64,000 nt of DNA from Apostichopus japonicus (taxonomy: Eukaryota; Echinodermata; Holothuroidea; Aspidochirotida; Stichopodidae): the NCBI RefSeq assembly GCF_037975245.1, contig NC_092562.1, positions 22,523,054 to 22,587,053 on the forward strand. Direction: 5' to 3'. The notes under the pieces are model-generated. The model made no database searches, was not told the origin of the DNA, and was given only the letters and a program-made list of their open reading frames with translations. Shown piece by piece: positions 62,266 through 64,000 of this stretch (positions are counted from its first letter, which is position 1; every line of letters begins with the position of its first letter). The position numbers were made by a program, and so were the translations under genes.

Positions 62266-63032
62266 TGGCTCACTTCGCTCTTTGTTTGGTGTATCACTCA
62301 TCGCTGATTTAGCTTCGCTTGGCCATTCCGACTTGCGGTGACTGTCAATGATAATAATGACGTAGTAGTATAGCTCCAACACATGTGTATGCAATGAGTA
62401 TCACTCAACCAAGATTGAGTGGAATTATACAGTTACAGTCTCGTGTTGCTTGCTTAATTTATTGGGAAAGATATTCCTCATATACCTCCACGTCCTCGCC
62501 CTACCCACCAGCACAATGACACACGAACACAATGTGGATGTCTTAAGAGCAAAGTCATTTATTGTTATGCCTGATGCATATGCTTTCTTTATGCCTATAA
62601 GTGACATATAATGAACATAATTGCAAATATAAGTCTTCGACGTTTAGAAAGCTCTTCCAAAATTGGGCCTTGCTCTAAGTTACCTATACCTGTTAATAAC
62701 TACTAAAATCGGATCGATCAAAACATGCGATAAGCATGGCCATACGGAGAGTATTCCGAAATGGCTGGTACAGGGCTGGGAAACAGGGGCTCATCAGTTG
62801 AGTAACTTCAAACCTCATAGTTCCAGGCTGCTACACCGGCTGAAAGGTTATATAGTATTATGGTAGTCACTATTGCAAAACACAAACACGAAAAGGAAGT
62901 TCGTGAACAAGACGATGACCATCACCAAAATTGTAAACATGAAAATGTACACAAACGAAAACCATGACATCACAATGCATATACCACCATGAACAACATC
63001 ACCAAAACGACCCCAAAACCACTAAAAATTAG

Positions 63033-64000
63033 CAGAATGGAATCTATCATCACTGAATGATATATTTGAAGGTAAAGTTTGTTTTGATTATTGTGATGCA
63101 GAAAGGTTTGACCTATTTTCTTTGAAATACGTGCGATTGTCTTAACAGACGTTCGGTAGGCCAATAAAGTGGGCTAACACTAAGTTGACTTAGTAAAAGG
63201 GCTAGGCCCAACGTTAGGACAGGTCTAGCAATGGATAAGCCTATACATTGCTAGCTGTCGAACAGGGCTGTGCTTTACTTTAGTACCTTAAATTTTGCAC
63301 AGTCCTGTTCGAAGGCTAATATAATGCAGACAATTCTAAGGCTAGGCCTACATTAAACCAGTTGCCGTCACTTATGCCGCCCTGTAAATAACTGCCCTAA
63401 AAAGGAGCGAACCGCCACTAAAATTGGTAACTCTTGTTTGTTTTTGCAAAATTTGACGACAGAAATTTAGCCTACTGTAGCAACTACCATATCACGATTG
63501 CAACTCTCTTTAGTTTGTGCATACGCTACGCATATCCTAACAGTATTAGGCTAGGCCTGCTGATACTAATGGCTAAGCGTATACTAATGTTAGTCCCCAC
63601 TGTTAATTGTTACTAAGTTAGGCTATTACTAGGCCTACAGTATGTGTCAGGCCAATAATAATATAACAACAGGCCTCCCACTGAACCATTAATCAACCCA
63701 GTAATATCCAACATTGCAATTGAGAGGCTTATCAAAAAAAAAATTGGCCCATTTGCTATGACAACCTAACTTCACAGGTCCCCTTGTCCTTAAAAGAAAG
63801 TACACATTTTTTTGTCATTCTCTCTTGACTAAATATGTGTTGTGTTAAGATATACGGATGAATGAAAGGTGGATAGGTGGGTGGAAAATTGAACAGAACT
63901 TCTTCCTAGGCTTCATATATCTTGTACAACCCATGTATGAAGGTGTTGCATTTTCTCTCTCCCTCTCTTTTTAAGATTGAGATGGATTTCGCAGAATTAA
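63033..64000. other. Window end, no gene seen
   Basis: AT-rich with frequent TAGGCCTA-like words. A stem-loop at 63258-63312 has 16-base arms (TCGAACAGGGCTGTGC and GCACAGTCCTGTTCGA, one G/T position) and a 23-base AT-rich loop. Confidence 0.45.

Larger units (their letters stand above)
60548..63032 (+). repeat. Segmental duplication, copy 2 (uninterrupted)
   Basis: Partner of 51167-55245. It lacks the TTAA element (empty site at 61546-61556) and the 54395-54715 stretch. Small indels and substitutions throughout suggest moderate age. A donor-like CAAGGTAAGTACATTT is retained at 61502 and in copy 1 at 52131. Confidence 0.92.

Overview
This is an AT-rich animal nuclear window. Its genes are split by GT-AG introns, and between them lie (TA)n microsatellites, minisatellites, foldback elements, LINE and SINE remnants and terminal-inverted-repeat elements. 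Nothing looks bacterial, viral or organellar. The gene mix (DIMT1, class A GPCR copies, a gp130-type cytokine receptor, a GT10 fucosyltransferase) and the repeat style suggest an invertebrate deuterostome. An echinoderm, perhaps a sea cucumber, is my best guess, but no diagnostic marker is present, so that is inference.

Layout. (1) 1-5.1 kb, minus strand: five 5' coding exons of DIMT1, the 18S rRNA dimethyltransferase; the gene runs off the left edge. Its introns carry 23-bp, 10-bp and 20-bp tandem repeats. (2) 5.1-10.6 kb: repeat-rich and gene-free, with a perfect 40-bp palindrome, two TACTCG clusters, two oppositely oriented GGACAA/CCCCC minisatellites and a decayed LINE 3' end. (3) 10.6-20.2 kb: a small GPCR family with a 5' fragment, one intact intronless 355-residue receptor, and a full-length pseudogene 8 kb downstream. 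A 104-bp tandem repeat and a 0.45-kb tandem duplication lie between. (4) 22.8-41.8 kb, minus strand: a class I cytokine receptor of gp130/IL6ST type, which I assembled from 12 exons, one of them tentative. It has a signal peptide, several fibronectin-III-like domains, a membrane segment and a 322-residue tyrosine-rich tail. Its introns hold a nested inverted-repeat element, a hAT-like MITE, palindromes and a 0.8-kb G-rich array. (5) 44.4-46.9 kb: a broken L1-like LINE. (6) 51.2-55.2 and 60.5-63.0 kb: two copies of a segmental duplication. The first is interrupted by a 1.27-kb TTAA-flanked element with a THAP-domain remnant (Kolobok-like), and the second preserves the empty site. (7) 56.5-58.3 kb, plus strand: two exons of a GT10 alpha-1,3-fucosyltransferase.

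The genes do not form a pathway: they are an ordinary eukaryotic neighbourhood of ribosome biogenesis, signalling and glycosylation genes. The most interesting items are the gp130-like receptor with its repeated SPYVK tail motif, the dated Kolobok-like insertion in the duplicated block, and membrane-segment reading frames kept open in both copies of that block. All exon boundaries were read by eye from splice signals and phase; there is no transcript support.
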